DNA of 64,000 nt from Hydractinia symbiolongicarpus (taxonomy: Eukaryota > Cnidaria > Hydrozoa > Anthoathecata > Hydractiniidae): contig NC_079889.1 of NCBI RefSeq assembly GCF_029227915.1, positions 744,001 to 808,000 on the forward strand, written 5' to 3'. Under the pieces are notes generated by a model. The model did not search any database and was not told where the DNA came from. It worked only from the letters and a program-made list of their open reading frames with translations. This document shows, one piece after another, positions 1-12,400 of the stretch. Numbering within the stretch: position 1 is the first letter of the stretch; the number at the start of each line of letters is the position of its first letter. The position numbers and the translations under genes were made by a program.

Positions 1-20
1 TCTATGAAAAATATACTTAC

Positions 21-103
21 CATGCGTTATCACCCAACGCAACGAGTGTAACAGTCAAACATTCACCAAAAAACAGATTGTTTTGTAGAATTCGACATTC
101 CAT
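21..103 (-). CDS. possible first coding exon of a gene leaving the window on the left
   Basis: Read on the minus strand, an ATG at 103-101 opens 27 codons and runs straight into a strong donor (CATG|GTAAGT, exon end at 21). An in-frame TGA lies eight codons upstream of the ATG, so this ATG would be the first possible start. The peptide begins MECRILQNNLFFGECL and is followed by a short hydrophobic stretch, TVTLVALG. I do not recognise the family. Only 83 bases are visible, so it could be chance. The next exon would lie beyond the left edge. Confidence 0.3.
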
Positions 104-1850
104 CAAATCAAAAACATTTGCTCAGTTGAATCTCAGTGAGTGGTAAAAGCTTTTCTTAAAATAAGACGTGTCGCATTCTTTTGAATGATTAAGTACTCGC
201 AATAAACTCTTGTACTGTTGTATTAGATTATTAAACATTAAAAGTCTCGCGGGACGCTTTTCCTGAAAACATTATATATAGATAAAATAAATTAATATTT
301 CCCACACTATGTTTACACGATTTGGGTAAAGATCGTTAACTCACTCCGATATTTGAATATCGTGTGCACAAAAGAAATAAAACAAAGGGCGAGTTTGCAA
401 GCAAACAGTAATGTATTCCGCTAAAGGAATTAGCTTCCTACCTTTTGAAACAAGTCTTTCGAATTAGCTTGTCCACATTACATTTCGGAATAATTTTTGT
501 CCACAACGTGTGAAGAAGACCAAATGAAGAGAGTAGTGCAACGTAAATTAAAAATAGAAGTCTCGCCCAAAGACTGCTTAGCCTGTCTATAATAGGAAGA
601 TTTCTTTCGCATCGGGTTAGTGAATAAGTACAGCCCTGTTGTTAATAGAAACCGGAGACTGGGCTATAAAAGCTTGATTTGGGGATAAAATCTTTTTTCC
701 CAGAGCACTCTGAGACAGACCATCTCACAGAGTTCTGGGATGAGAATGGAGTCTATAACCTACGGCGATTTTTTAAGCGCGCGGCAATTGCACCCGCTGT
801 GCTAGCGTTTTATTCAAAATTAAGGACAAATTAGTCCGTTTTTATTGTGGTACTAATCTAATTCGTATTGACGTTCTAATGTCGCCAATATCTATGTTTG
901 TTTTTTACCGATTCTAAAATACATTCGTGCTCACATGAATTGAATAATTATCTTCAATTCAATTATTTGGGGCAATAATCAATTATCTTTTTACGCCTTT
1001 GTGACTGAAATTATTTTGAGTTTTGGTGTAATATTTGTAAGAAATGGAGGATGTTAAGTCCAAGAAATTTTTTGAAAGTCAAATACATTGATTAAACTTC
1101 ACCGCAATTTCGTCTAAGGAAAAATTTGTCAGTTTTTCGAAATCTAGGTTTTCTTAGGATCCGTTTGTTGTTCGCTAGTTGCAGGGCACAATCGTACCTA
1201 TGCCAATTCGGACATAATATTCCAAAACTATTTTGTTGCGCTGGTTGTTTCGGCCGAACGGTTGAAGGACCAGATTGAAACATTTTGAAACTTTTTGAAA
1301 CTTTTGGTGCAATATTTAAGATAAATGAAGTGTTTGAACTGCTGTCTGAAATTTGGTAGGATTACTTAAATTCCTTGGCCATTATTCCCGTTTTTCTAGG
1401 GTTTTAAATTTAGGACAAATTAGGGAGTTTTTACTGCGCTAAAGAAGTGCAAACATTTTCGAAATCTACATCTTCTTATTTTCTAATGGAACCAATATTG
1501 TTGTTTCGCCAGGTGACCCAATGGAACGATTGATGGAGGAGCCTGACAAAAACGGTAATAATAACTCCAACAGCAGCAAGTTCAACTCTGTCTTCGCTCT
1601 CTAAAGACATTTTATCGAAAGAAAAAGATCAAAAATCTGTTATCGTGTATCAACTGTCAAGTTTCGATTTTATTTTAATGCTCAATATAATTTACACAAA
1701 CCAAATTCGATTAAAGAGGAAGAATGGCCGCTAATCGTACCAGGTTTTATAAAATGTATTTCACACCAGTGAAGTGGTTCATTTATTACAACTATTCGTC
1801 TTTACGTCGGTACGAATGTTTGCCGCACATGGTAACACACAAGGATCGAC
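104..1850. other. gene-poor stretch, no supported gene
   Basis: Mostly AT-rich sequence with stops in all frames. The short open frames at 1092-1283 (-) and 1724-2044 (+) have no recognisable domain, no splice context and biased composition. If the exon at 21-103 is real, part of this stretch is its upstream region. Confidence 0.5.
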
Positions 1851-1859
1851 TCTGTCTGT

Positions 1860-2560
1860 TGCTAAAGTTCAATTTAAACAAAGAAAGTACGCGCGTAATA
1901 AACACGTTTCCCACCCGTTCCACGAAATGGAGGTTTTGGCATGTTGACCACTATACCCTCCAGTTTTTAAATGTGCTTTTGACTTGTACAAAACGGGTTT
2001 TGAAATTCGTAAATTCCTGTAACACCAAACCCGTTAAAGTTTGATGTGAACTCGCGCCGATTACACTTATTTTCCCTGCGTTTCTCAGAATCGGTTTTCG
2101 GGATGTTGACTACTACACCTTTTAGTTTTCTAAAATTTGACGGGAGACACTTGGAGACGAGTGTAATTGCAGATTCACGTAATTCAGGAAAACGCCTGAC
2201 TGAAGTCCGATGTAAACAATGGAAGTATGCGCGTATTAAATTCGTCTGCCCTGGATTCCGTAAAACAACGGAGTTTTCGGCATGTTGGCCCCGAGACTAT
2301 TTAGTTTTAAAATGTGGCCTTGATTTTGACGGGACGCACGCGGAAAAAAGTTTAATTGACGGAATTCGTAAATGCACAGACAGCTGTAATTCACAAACCT
2401 GGCAGACTAAAGTTCGTGGTAAAAAAAGAAAGTACCCACGGATTAAAATAGCTCTCCGCCTCGCGGTAAGAAAAATGCAATTTTTTAGCATGGTGGGAAG
2501 CGCCAGAAAGTTGGTTTAACCACCGGAATCCCAAAACGCCTAAATTCGCGGACCACAGAC
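1860..2560. repeat. diverged tandem repeat, units of about 165-206 bp
   Basis: A block resembling 'taaagttc..atgtaaaca', followed by 'agaaagtacgcgcg', recurs near 1861, 2033, 2200 and 2406. A second block resembling 'ggcatgttgaccacta' recurs near 1938, 2101 and 2279. Order and spacing are kept, so these are degenerate tandem units. The open frames at 1724-2044 and 2046-2519 (+) lie inside the array and are probably a by-product of it. A degenerate ancient repeated protein cannot be fully excluded. Confidence 0.55.
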
Positions 2561-2750
2561 ACTCGGAACGCACCAGAAAAGGTGTTTAATTGCCGGAATT
2601 CCAAAATGTGCATAATGTTGTTTCGTGTTGCCGATAAATATGCAATGATTATCACGTGACAGACAGAGTGTTTCAGAAGAGAAGAAACGCAAGAAATCCA
2701 TACAAATCGTCGACAATAACTTGAGTAACCAGGAAGTCAGCAACGTCTGA

Positions 2751-3029
2751 GTGGCACGCCAGGCTGAGGAAATGATAGCAAATGACACGTTTTCGCTTAT
2801 AAAATCTTACATGGACAAGAAGCTTTCTTCTTTAAAACGAGAACCGGCAGATTTACCAAAGAAGAGAAAAATAACCATAAAACTTAAATACGCGTCTGAC
2901 GAAAAACATTTTGAGATTAACAAAGATATAGAAAATAAAATCGACCAAGCGATCTCCCTGGTGAAAGAAAGATATACGTCTTTAAAAAAACGTTACGTTT
3001 ACGTTTTTAAAAAAAAATTGAGACACTAA
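2751..3029 (+). pseudogene. charged open frame, possibly a retroelement ORF1 fragment
   Basis: Ninety-two codons, very rich in Lys and Glu, with a helical, coiled-coil-like character. A central segment, IKLKYASDEKHFEINKDIE, resembles the 'F-x-Y-K-x-N-E-x-Q-F-x-F-N' block I associate with the first ORF of DIRS-like elements. That link is by eye only. There is no partner reverse transcriptase next to it. It could also be a solitary exon or a chance ORF. Confidence 0.25.
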
Positions 3030-3284
3030 AAAGGTTATCGCAAAAGAAACAAGTTAATCAGAATGGCCGATTATTATTATTGAAATTATTTACCCAGGAT
3101 GACTTCTTCAATTTCTATTGGTACGTATCAACGATGTTCCTGCAAATGGGAGTAGTAGTGCATTTAAAGCTACCATTTGAGCTACGAAAGTCGTGCAAGC
3201 ACAATCGCTCAACTAGACAACCGCCCAAGATACCAATCCTGTTCTCATGCTGAGCGCTAAGCAGAAAGGATAGGTTCACGCTTT

Positions 3285-3372
3285 TGTAGTCTCTGGCATG
3301 ACTCGGCTGGGGTTTGACTCAAGATCTCCCGCACTGGAAGCGAACGCTCTACCACAAGGCTACCAGTCAAGC
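3285..3372 (-). repeat. tRNA-derived SINE head
   Basis: On the minus strand the segment reads like a decayed tRNA: an A-box-like 'TAGCCTTGTGGTAGAGCG', then 'TTCGCTTCC', then a B-box-like 'GAGTCAAACCCC'. It lacks the terminal pairing of a working tRNA, so a SINE head or tRNA pseudogene fits better. Confidence 0.45.
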
Positions 3373-3877
3373 ATATAAGCATGCTTCAAGACCCCTTGTA
3401 TCTTTCTGGCATGGTAAGAGAGTATACATCTATTTGGATGCGACTGGAAGCGGAAAATCTTACAGCCTAATTTTGTTCGTGAGTGTCTAGCAAACGCTGG
3501 TTTTAGTGTTCTGTTAACGATGATAAATCAATTTACCTTTCAATAATCTCACCCGGCTTAGAGTTTCCTTGAACTTTAAAACCATCTCTAGTATTTTTAG
3601 CTTCTATTATTTTTTAACCATATACACGGGCTTCTAAATTAGCAGGATAATTGATTTCAACAAAGTTAGTCCCTGGAGATATGATTTATTTAAAAACTGG
3701 AGCACTATAATTAATGGCTAATTATCATGGGATGCTACTAATTTAACGAAAAGTGTGATGAAGTACTTAAGGACATGCACTTCTGTGAGAAATTTTTTTG
3801 CTCTTAACCGTACGTACGTACGTGCCCCGTTAAAATGGCGAGTCCCATAAATTTGTTTTCACACGCGAATAGTACAG

Positions 3878-4740
3878 TCGACGCTCGTTATCTCGAGAAA
3901 GGAGCGTCGGTTGTGAAAAATGTCGAGATAAGGAAAGTTTGTCAATAGCATGCACACATTAGAAAAATTATTTAAATTTTGAAACTTGTCAGAGATGGAC
4001 AATTAATCAGAAGAATCAATTATTACTATTCTCATGCTATATGTATTTAATCATTTGAAAAAATTCAAAATGCTATTTTGCTTTTTAGCAGATATTCTAT
4101 CCATAATTTACAAAGGATTCTAAACGCTGTAATAAAGAGCCCATGCCGTTTTCGTTGCCGCTAAAAAGGAATAAAGTTCTTAATGTTTCTATGGCAGCAT
4201 CAACCTCGATTTTCAATGGCTTTCAATGGGTTCATCATACATTTTAATTTCGTCATCATCATTCTCCTCCTTTTTGTCATATACGTCTATTACAGATTGG
4301 ATAATTTCTCCATCTGTGACCGGGTTACCTGTTGCGATGAGCTGAAAGTCAATGTCAAGAAATTCCTCCACTGTTAACTCTTCAGGTAACAAGTTTTCCC
4401 TTTCTTGTAACTCGGCTAAGGTCTTCTCTAGGATCGGTCACACCTTCCTTTTTCAACTTCTTTAGAGCTTTGCATTTCTCAACCCAAGTTTTTGATGTGT
4501 AAACGAAGAGAAAATTGTAAACATTTGAAATTTTGATTTTGAGAAAGTTTGAGAAATTCGAACGTTCGAATGTTTTTCTAATCGAATTTTTTTGTGTGAT
4601 GAAATACGAAAAAATTACAGAAAAGGTCAAGAAAGATAACGTGATAAAATGGACTCAAGGGACCGTAAAAATAGGTCGAGATAAGGAAAGTTCGAATACT
4701 GTTCAGCAGTAACCTTAACCTTCAATTTTACAACTTCCGA
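3878..4740 (-). mobile_element. remnant of a Tigger/pogo-like DNA transposon
   Basis: The left end starts 'cagtcgacgctcgttatctc', the style of terminus seen in Tigger/pogo elements. Between about 4205 and 4425 the minus strand still encodes LPEELTVEEFLDIDFQLIAT and then 'GNPVTDGEIIQSVIDVYD' and an Asp/Glu-rich run. That is the character of the C-terminal region of CENP-B/jerky-type transposases. The frame is broken on both sides. A second copy of the 'gtcgagataaggaaagtt' block at about 4666-4687 marks the other side. No DDE core is readable, so the element is dead. Confidence 0.55.
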
Positions 4741-6445
4741 AACACTTCGAATATAGTTCAGTGATAACCTCAACCTTTAACGCACCAAAGGAAATAATTG
4801 GACTTCCACACCTGTCCTACGTCAAACAGAGTCAGCATAAAAAAAAGGAACTAATCACATCATACATACATGGAATTACTTGAAACACCAGGTGAGAGGT
4901 GGAATCATAACAAATAAAAATATGCATGAAATTCTTTTATTTACAACACGACAAAGTTTTACACAAAAAAATTACAAAATAGTTTGATGAGAATGAAACA
5001 TTTATAAAACTTAGAAGGGATAAAGTAACTTTTTTCACGCTACTGGTACATAAGTGACAAATCGATAATCGGGAAACGAAATCGGAAATCGGGATTCAAA
5101 ATTGGTAATCAGGATACAAAATCGGTAAACAGGATTGTAAGCATGCTTTCCAAATAAGTAGGTGTGTATAATAAACGAAGTATTTAAATGTTCCGTTTCC
5201 AATGGCGTCCGCAAAAATAAGATAAAGAAAAGAGGTATTTGAAGAAACACCAGGTTTCAAAAAACACCATAAATGATGCTGACGCTAGGAAAACAAAACT
5301 CAATTTCTATGTACAATTTACAAAGACCTCCACCTAAAGCAATTGCTTGGAAACAGTGTTGTTGAAATATATTGAAATACTCCATCACAAGTAATTATTC
5401 TATGTTCATCAACAACCACTTCAAGTGGAAACCAAAAAATATAGAAACTCAATTACCGGCAAATAAAAATATTTAATCTTTTTAGCCTAACTACAAATTT
5501 CACTTGCAAAATAACGCAAGCTTCTATTAAATCATTTTTTTATACTCATTTATTAAAATTTTAAAAAATTATCAACACCACACAAAAATAAGTTAGGCTA
5601 TCAAAAAAAATGGAACATTACATAGCTACCAGAACGAGCATATAAAGTTTTTTTTGCAACAATACGAGACGTTCATATCTACTGACTCTACCTAATTCCT
5701 GAAATATTTCCTGACTTTGTTTGACTATTCAAAAGTTTCATAACAAATTCAACGTTGTGGTAATTAAATTACAGATTTAACCTTACCATAATACCGAAAA
5801 CCAGGCATGAAGCTGAATGTTAATTGCTTGATATTTCAATATGATTCTAGACAAGTAGCCATGTATGGACTTATTTACTAATATTAAAATTTTGCAATCT
5901 AGACTAGAGAATCTCTTTGGCGTTGTAAGACCCACGTGAAACGCTGTCTAACTTTCCCCGATTTTCCTGTTTCAGTAGATAGGCTGGTCCTCACTTTCTA
6001 TCTCCTAAGCAGAAGCAAAAAAACAACCCAAAAGACGTTGTTTTATCCTGACTTGGGAATGTCGTACATGAAAAACTGTTCCATTTTTCTCCAAAAACAA
6101 AAAACAAAATAAAAACAATAAATATATATATATATCACATTCGTTCCCATGCCATGCTCTTAAGAGACGTGGGAACGAAGATGCAAAGAATTATAAAATA
6201 AAATATAAACAAAACATATAAATCTATAAAAAGGGTTAAAATTTTTAAAATTATATCTTATTAAGAAAAGATTTCGAAATTTTCTGTTGAAAAATACTTG
6301 TTAACAACTCGTTAATTATATCCTTGGTCATACCACAAATAATTATTTTGAATTTTCTTGAAAGATATTTGACTTCAGATCAAGTTGGTAAATTTTTCGT
6401 ATTTCTCCAGTCATGTATTTCCCCTTCGTCGTAAAATGTAGGTCT
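4741..6445. other. intergenic stretch downstream of the F-box/LRR gene
   Basis: AT-rich with no supported exon. A 10-bp inverted repeat (ttcgttccca ... tgggaacgaa) lies at about 6140-6178 with the palindrome ctcttaagag between its arms, just after a (ta)n run. Otherwise I see nothing. Confidence 0.5.
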
Positions 6446-9400
6446 TCATCTTAAGGACTCTTTTTCAATCTTGAGAGCGGGGTTGATTTCCATGAGTTTA
6501 TATAAGTTGCGAATTGGTTTGCAGCCATACAAATGCAATACCTTCAATCTAAAAGACAATTATACTCAATACTGCTGACTACACGTTTTTTTTAAAAGAA
6601 ACCTAAGCATTTGGTTGAGGCTGGAGTTTCTTAAAATTTTGATAAATTGAGCCTTAAATGTTTCTTAAATTTTCCCTATTTGACCCTGGGTTTTTATAAT
6701 CAATTTTTTTTAAGATTTGGAGTATGGTTTTGATATATATGAACAACATTTGTTATGTTCCTATGTATTTTTTCTGTTATATGTATAAGTTTCTTAATGT
6801 TGGAGATTTCACAGCCTGCCAAGGTTTCTTACAAGTTTCTTATAGATTTTTTGACTTTTTAAATTCTTAAATTCAAAAGATAAGCTAGTGTAATGTATAC
6901 ATACGCAGAAGAGCAGCACATGTACGATGCAACAGAAATTAAAACAACCTTATTAATGTCATACAAATAAGAAAATGCACACATTATAAGAACATTAGCG
7001 CACAAGGAGAAAGTTTTGGGCAAATTCGCGAAAGTTTAGTTCCACGAAAAAATTTAATTTCTATAAATCGAGAAAGTTTATTCTCGCAAAATATTTTTCT
7101 ATCACAAATGGCGAAAGTTTATTCTAGCAAAACAAAAAATGATGACGATCAGAGTAATATTCCACACTAAAAAAATGAAATCTTAACAATACTCTTGAAA
7201 CAAGGCAAATTGGAAATGGAGGTCAAGTGACGATTCTGACATCGATAATAGAAACGCATTCAATGAAATTTGTTAACTTGTTTTCTTTTACTTCGCTATT
7301 TTTTTTGCGTTATACACATGGATTCGCGAAAGTTAATTCACGCGAAAAATCCAAAAAAAGGGTGAATTCGCGAAAGCTTCTACCTTTAAAGAAGTTTTTG
7401 GGTACAACTGAACAACAACAACAACAAAAACATTCATAGAATTTCTATTTCTAGCACTTACTGCTGACATTTGCTGACGACAGCATGAAGACAAGAGTCA
7501 GTTACAGCAGGACAAAAACTCAACTTCAAGGATGTCAGTGATGTTTTGCAATAATGACCAATGGCTGACACGCTAAAAACACAAGAAATTTTCTATATTG
7601 CCTTATATAGCTTATACTATACCATATATGGTCCAAAAGCGATAAATAATATGATAGATAAAATTTCATTTTTAACATATTTCTGCAAATATATATTGAT
7701 ATATACCTTCGGCCGGTAACTTTTGTTGAACTTAAATCCAACACTTGGAGAGAGCGACAACTTTTCACCAAGGCTTGCATCCCTCGATCAGTAATCTTGC
7801 AACATCCACATGCGTCTAGACATCTTCCAATAAACAAATCAGAATAAAGTTATTGTCATGGTAACAGGGAAATGTCTTGTGCAAAACGTTGCGTATATTT
7901 GTGGAATTGGCGAGGCAAAAAAATGTTTGTCTCGTTTAATCAGGATTTACACTCGAAACTTTAAATACCAGGACTTACAATATTAACAACAAGAGCGTTA
8001 AATAACATTATGAACAATCTGAAGTCCGAATTAAAAGAATTAAAAGTGTTAACAAGTGTATGAATGATGATGCTCTCTTATTTTTCAGCTACCTTGCCCC
8101 CATTAGCCCTCAAAACCTGTGTTGAAAACATTTCAAGTCTGGTTATATTTAAAAAACAAGAAATATAAATTGTGAAATTAAAACAGTGGACTTTAGGAAA
8201 AAAAAAACGAACAGAAAAAATTGTTCAAAACAAGGATGAACGTTTGAATTGAACTGATAAAATTGGTATACTTTAAAGCAGGTAGATGAGAAGCGATGGT
8301 TATCATTGACGTGTCGGTAATGGACGGACAGTTTGCTATGATTAAACTAGTCAGCTTGTTGCAGTTCGTTATGATCTCCTTTAGTGATGAATCTCGTACC
8401 TACAGAAGATGAAATAAAACATTTTATTTACAGCGTTGATGGTTAAAATTCTTGTTATGCTGTTGTTACAAATTCTTTGAGTTAATTCTGATTATGTATT
8501 TCAAGGAAAAAAAATTCTATGATCCTTTGACTTAAGAAAAATCCGTTTCGGAATGGACAGGTTGATGACGTCATCAAAAAAATTTAAACCCCAGTATCTC
8601 TGCAGCCGTTTGTCAAAGATACACGATCCTATACATTTTCTTGATCAGTGTTTCAAGATATCTGCAATGAAGGCAACAGATATACAAACTTAAAAAAAAA
8701 TTTTCTGTATTGATGGGTCCTTGCAGACGTCAGCAAGATTCAAGTGATGGATATCTTTTTTATTGTTCTCTTGCCTGCTGAGTGGATTTCTCACGGGTCT
8801 TATCGACTAAAATTTTGGAATTACATGCTTTGTGCAAGTAGAAAAATATAAAATTAGAAAAGTTAAAAAAAAAGAAAATCAGAACAAACAAATATCTGTA
8901 TCCAAAAACGAAAAATAAAAACAAAAAGAGAAAAGTGTATAAAAACATCTTTCTACCTGTTTGCAACCTCTGATGTCTAAACTTTCAAGATGTTTTATAT
9001 TTTGAGCAATGACAGTAAGTGCAACGTTGTTTACCTACACGTAAAAACACAGCATAAAAGAATTTGTGTCCTGTTAACTGCATAATGTATATATTTTTCT
9101 ATGCTCAGAAACCTGGGCACAAATTAGTGAAAAGTATCACAGAATTTTAAAGATTGTTACCACAAGCAGTTGTATATCAAGTAACATGCACTCCAAAGTT
9201 GTTGAAGTTTACTTGTCAATGCTCACAGTGAACTTGCATCGTAACTTATTTGGTTAGATTTAAAAATATTATTATTAGACGCCTAGATAATTAAAAACGA
9301 AACCAATTGATCAGTTTTTTGAACAAGAAATAAACTGTTGGATCAAGAATATTTATTTTTAGATGGAAAATAGATAATAAGAACATAGGATGGAAAGGGG

Positions 9401-12400
9401 AAATATATAAAGAGTTATATATCATCACGTTTGACCTTTTTTCTTTGTTCGCTCTGCTGAGCAAAATTCTTACGACTAAATCGGAATGGCAAGGCGTAAG
9501 GGACGAATAATAAAATGCTTATCATCATCAAGTTGGAAATCCATTTTTCATGACAGAACAATGAAGTATAAAATTATAAAGAGTAAGTAAAAATACCTTA
9601 TGGCACTGCCCCAAATTTAATTTTTTCAACTTTTTACAGTGCTGTGCCAAAGCATTTATTGAAGCTGATGAAATGTTGAAACAACCAAAAACTTCAAGAC
9701 ATTGTAGACTAAAAATGAAAAAGATTAACTCACATTAAACTAAAAATTATCGTGAAGATGGTAGTATCAAAATGGAAACCAAGGCCTCCCCAGTTACTGT
9801 GCAATTTGAAACAAATAATTATTATCTGTCTTCACAACATGAATCACACATGTAATATCATTCTTACTTATCTCCATGTTTCTCAGCAACTGCTTTAATT
9901 GACTCGTCAGTTATTCCTTGGCAACCGTTAAGTGACAATTGTTCTAACCTAAAAGTAATATATCACCATAATAGATTAGGAATCACACCAAAACAATGTA
10001 CCAAAAAAACACAAAGAATATAAGATAAGAAGAAAAGGGTAAACAAATTTTTATCATTATCTAATTGTTGTTTTCTGTAGCTGTGTAGTTCATTTGCCAC
10101 TTTGGTAAAAAAATTTTCGAGTCAGAATTTGCTGTTTTATGCTTTATGCTTTTTGTTGGGGAGGGCCCAGCAAGAAGCATCAACTTTAGTAGTAAATTTA
10201 TGTCTACAAAAAAACAAAATGTTTACAGAGTGAGATCCAGAAATACAACATACCTGTTCAGAGCTTTAGATACACCTTGAACACTTTCATTTGATACATT
10301 GCTCCAACTCACATCAAGTTTGTATATATTTTTGCATCTAGCCGAAACATGGAGTAGAACAGTTTCCCCAATAAGAACTCCACCACTACAAGCGCTGACA
10401 TCAAGAACCTAAGGTACAATTAACTAAACAATTAAAAGTCCCTAGAATCTTTTTTGAGTATTTAAAACTTGACTTTTCTCATTCACACAGAAGAAAGTTT
10501 TAATTGATTTTATTTAGCATGAATCATGCACCTCTTCTTTGACTTCATTTTTAAAGTATACGTGTACCTCACTTAAATTTGCTTTAATATCTTTTGGCTT
10601 GGTTCTTTCATATCAAAAAGGTTGTGGCTTTACGGAATAGTTAACCAAAAGCATCATCATTAATTGTATGTATTGCGATTATGATACATTTTCTTTCACT
10701 TGCGATGTTATCGTTTATGATTGTTTATTCTCTTGAGTTTTTAAAACATTTCTTGTGTACATTGTGTTTCAGTTTCAGATTCGCACTAAGAAATTCATGA
10801 AGCAAGTAATGCAGAAAGAGCAAACAGGATAAGCAAGAATATAAATTTTTTTGGATATTTTTGCTTCAACCCATGCTTTATGTCTACTTTGCTTGATTAA
10901 TGAGTGTTTACACAGTGCTCGTGTCTGCTCCTGCATTTGCTTCTGCTTCATAGATGTGAACAAGAAGTGAAGATGACATTAGACAGTACGGCAACTACAT
11001 GTATGTTTAAGTGAGTGATACCAATTACTTAAATTATTGATGAAGGGTTTCTGGAGAACGTTCATGTGAGTAAATAATAATACAAGTAACCAATCAAAAA
11101 GCAAGCTCAAAATTTGTTTACAAGCCAGCATAATTTTCGCCCAGTCCCGCTGCTAGGTTTTTCTGTTGATGTTCTAGTGTACCAGGTTAGAGGCTATTAC
11201 TATTGTTTCCACACACAGCTGAACACTGAAGCGCAGACAAACTTCATGGGAAAGGTACGTGACAGTGTGTTATAGTGTGCCATGAGTCGAAAACTTAAAT
11301 AAAAAAATTAATTTAATATGATCCAAAAGTAATTTAATAGGATCAAGTTATATACCTCTAGTGTGTCAGCACAGCTTCTAAAAAGTTGTCGTAAACCCTC
11401 CATAGTAACCATTTTTCCATTACATTGTGTAACTGTCAAACGCGACGGTCGCTTTTTTGAGATCGCAGCAAATACATTGTCAGTCAAATTGTTCTTTTTC
11501 TTCACGATAATTTCTTTCCCTAAGATATCCAATCAAAATGAATGTTTAAACTAGAAAATAAGATCCAATTCTTTTACATGGTAAAAACATTTGCTCACCG
11601 TGAAGATCCAGGCCTTTTAATGAAGAAAATAGTAAAACACTGTTAAATAACTGTGTACTCTATCACATACGTAGGTAACCTTACTTCATCTAGGCAATAT
11701 AATTTTTTTCACACAGTAAAATTGCTTTATATTTCTATTGCTTAGCAGTGCTTCTGTATTACCATTTTCACTCTCTCTCCATAACATAATCCAGGAGAAC
11801 ATTTTTTCTTTTGATTTCAATGCTATTCTAATCTATTATATCTTTGTATATGCATAATCTTGTAGATGAATCACAAAAGACCAAGATGGGACACTAATTG
11901 GTCTGTTAAATTGTCTTGCAACTCAGACTAGACCTGATCTATTATATGAATGCTGTCATCTGATAAGTGTTATAAACAAGACAACTGTTGCTGATCTGAT
12001 TCATTTGAACAAGATTGTGCGGAAAGCAAAAAAGATGACATTGTATTGCAAGTCCGCTCTCCTGGATATTTAAAGATAAAAAGAATCGTATGTAATGTAT
12101 CCCTTGAAAAATTAGTTGATGGAAGATCGCAGGAGCATATATAATCTTTTTGTGTAACCAAAATTTATCATGTCCTGTGGCTTTATTGAACTTTGTGGCT
12201 TTTTCTTCAACTGAATAGGAACACAATTTAGGTATATGTGAGAAATTTACCTGCATGATAGCGTGTGGGAAAAGGATGGTGTATGTTTTATTATAAGCCT
12301 AAAGATGGTGTCTGTATTGAAGGGAAATTTGATATAATTTTTTCCTTAAAATTCCTTTTAATAACATGAAGCTTACAAAAGCACTTAACAATATCAATAA

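Noticed and set aside
3285-3372. Functional tRNA gene
   Set aside because: The A- and B-box-like runs are degenerate and the acceptor stem does not pair.
11942-12256. 104-codon open frame on the minus strand
   Set aside because: It lies inside an F-box/LRR gene intron with no splice or domain support.
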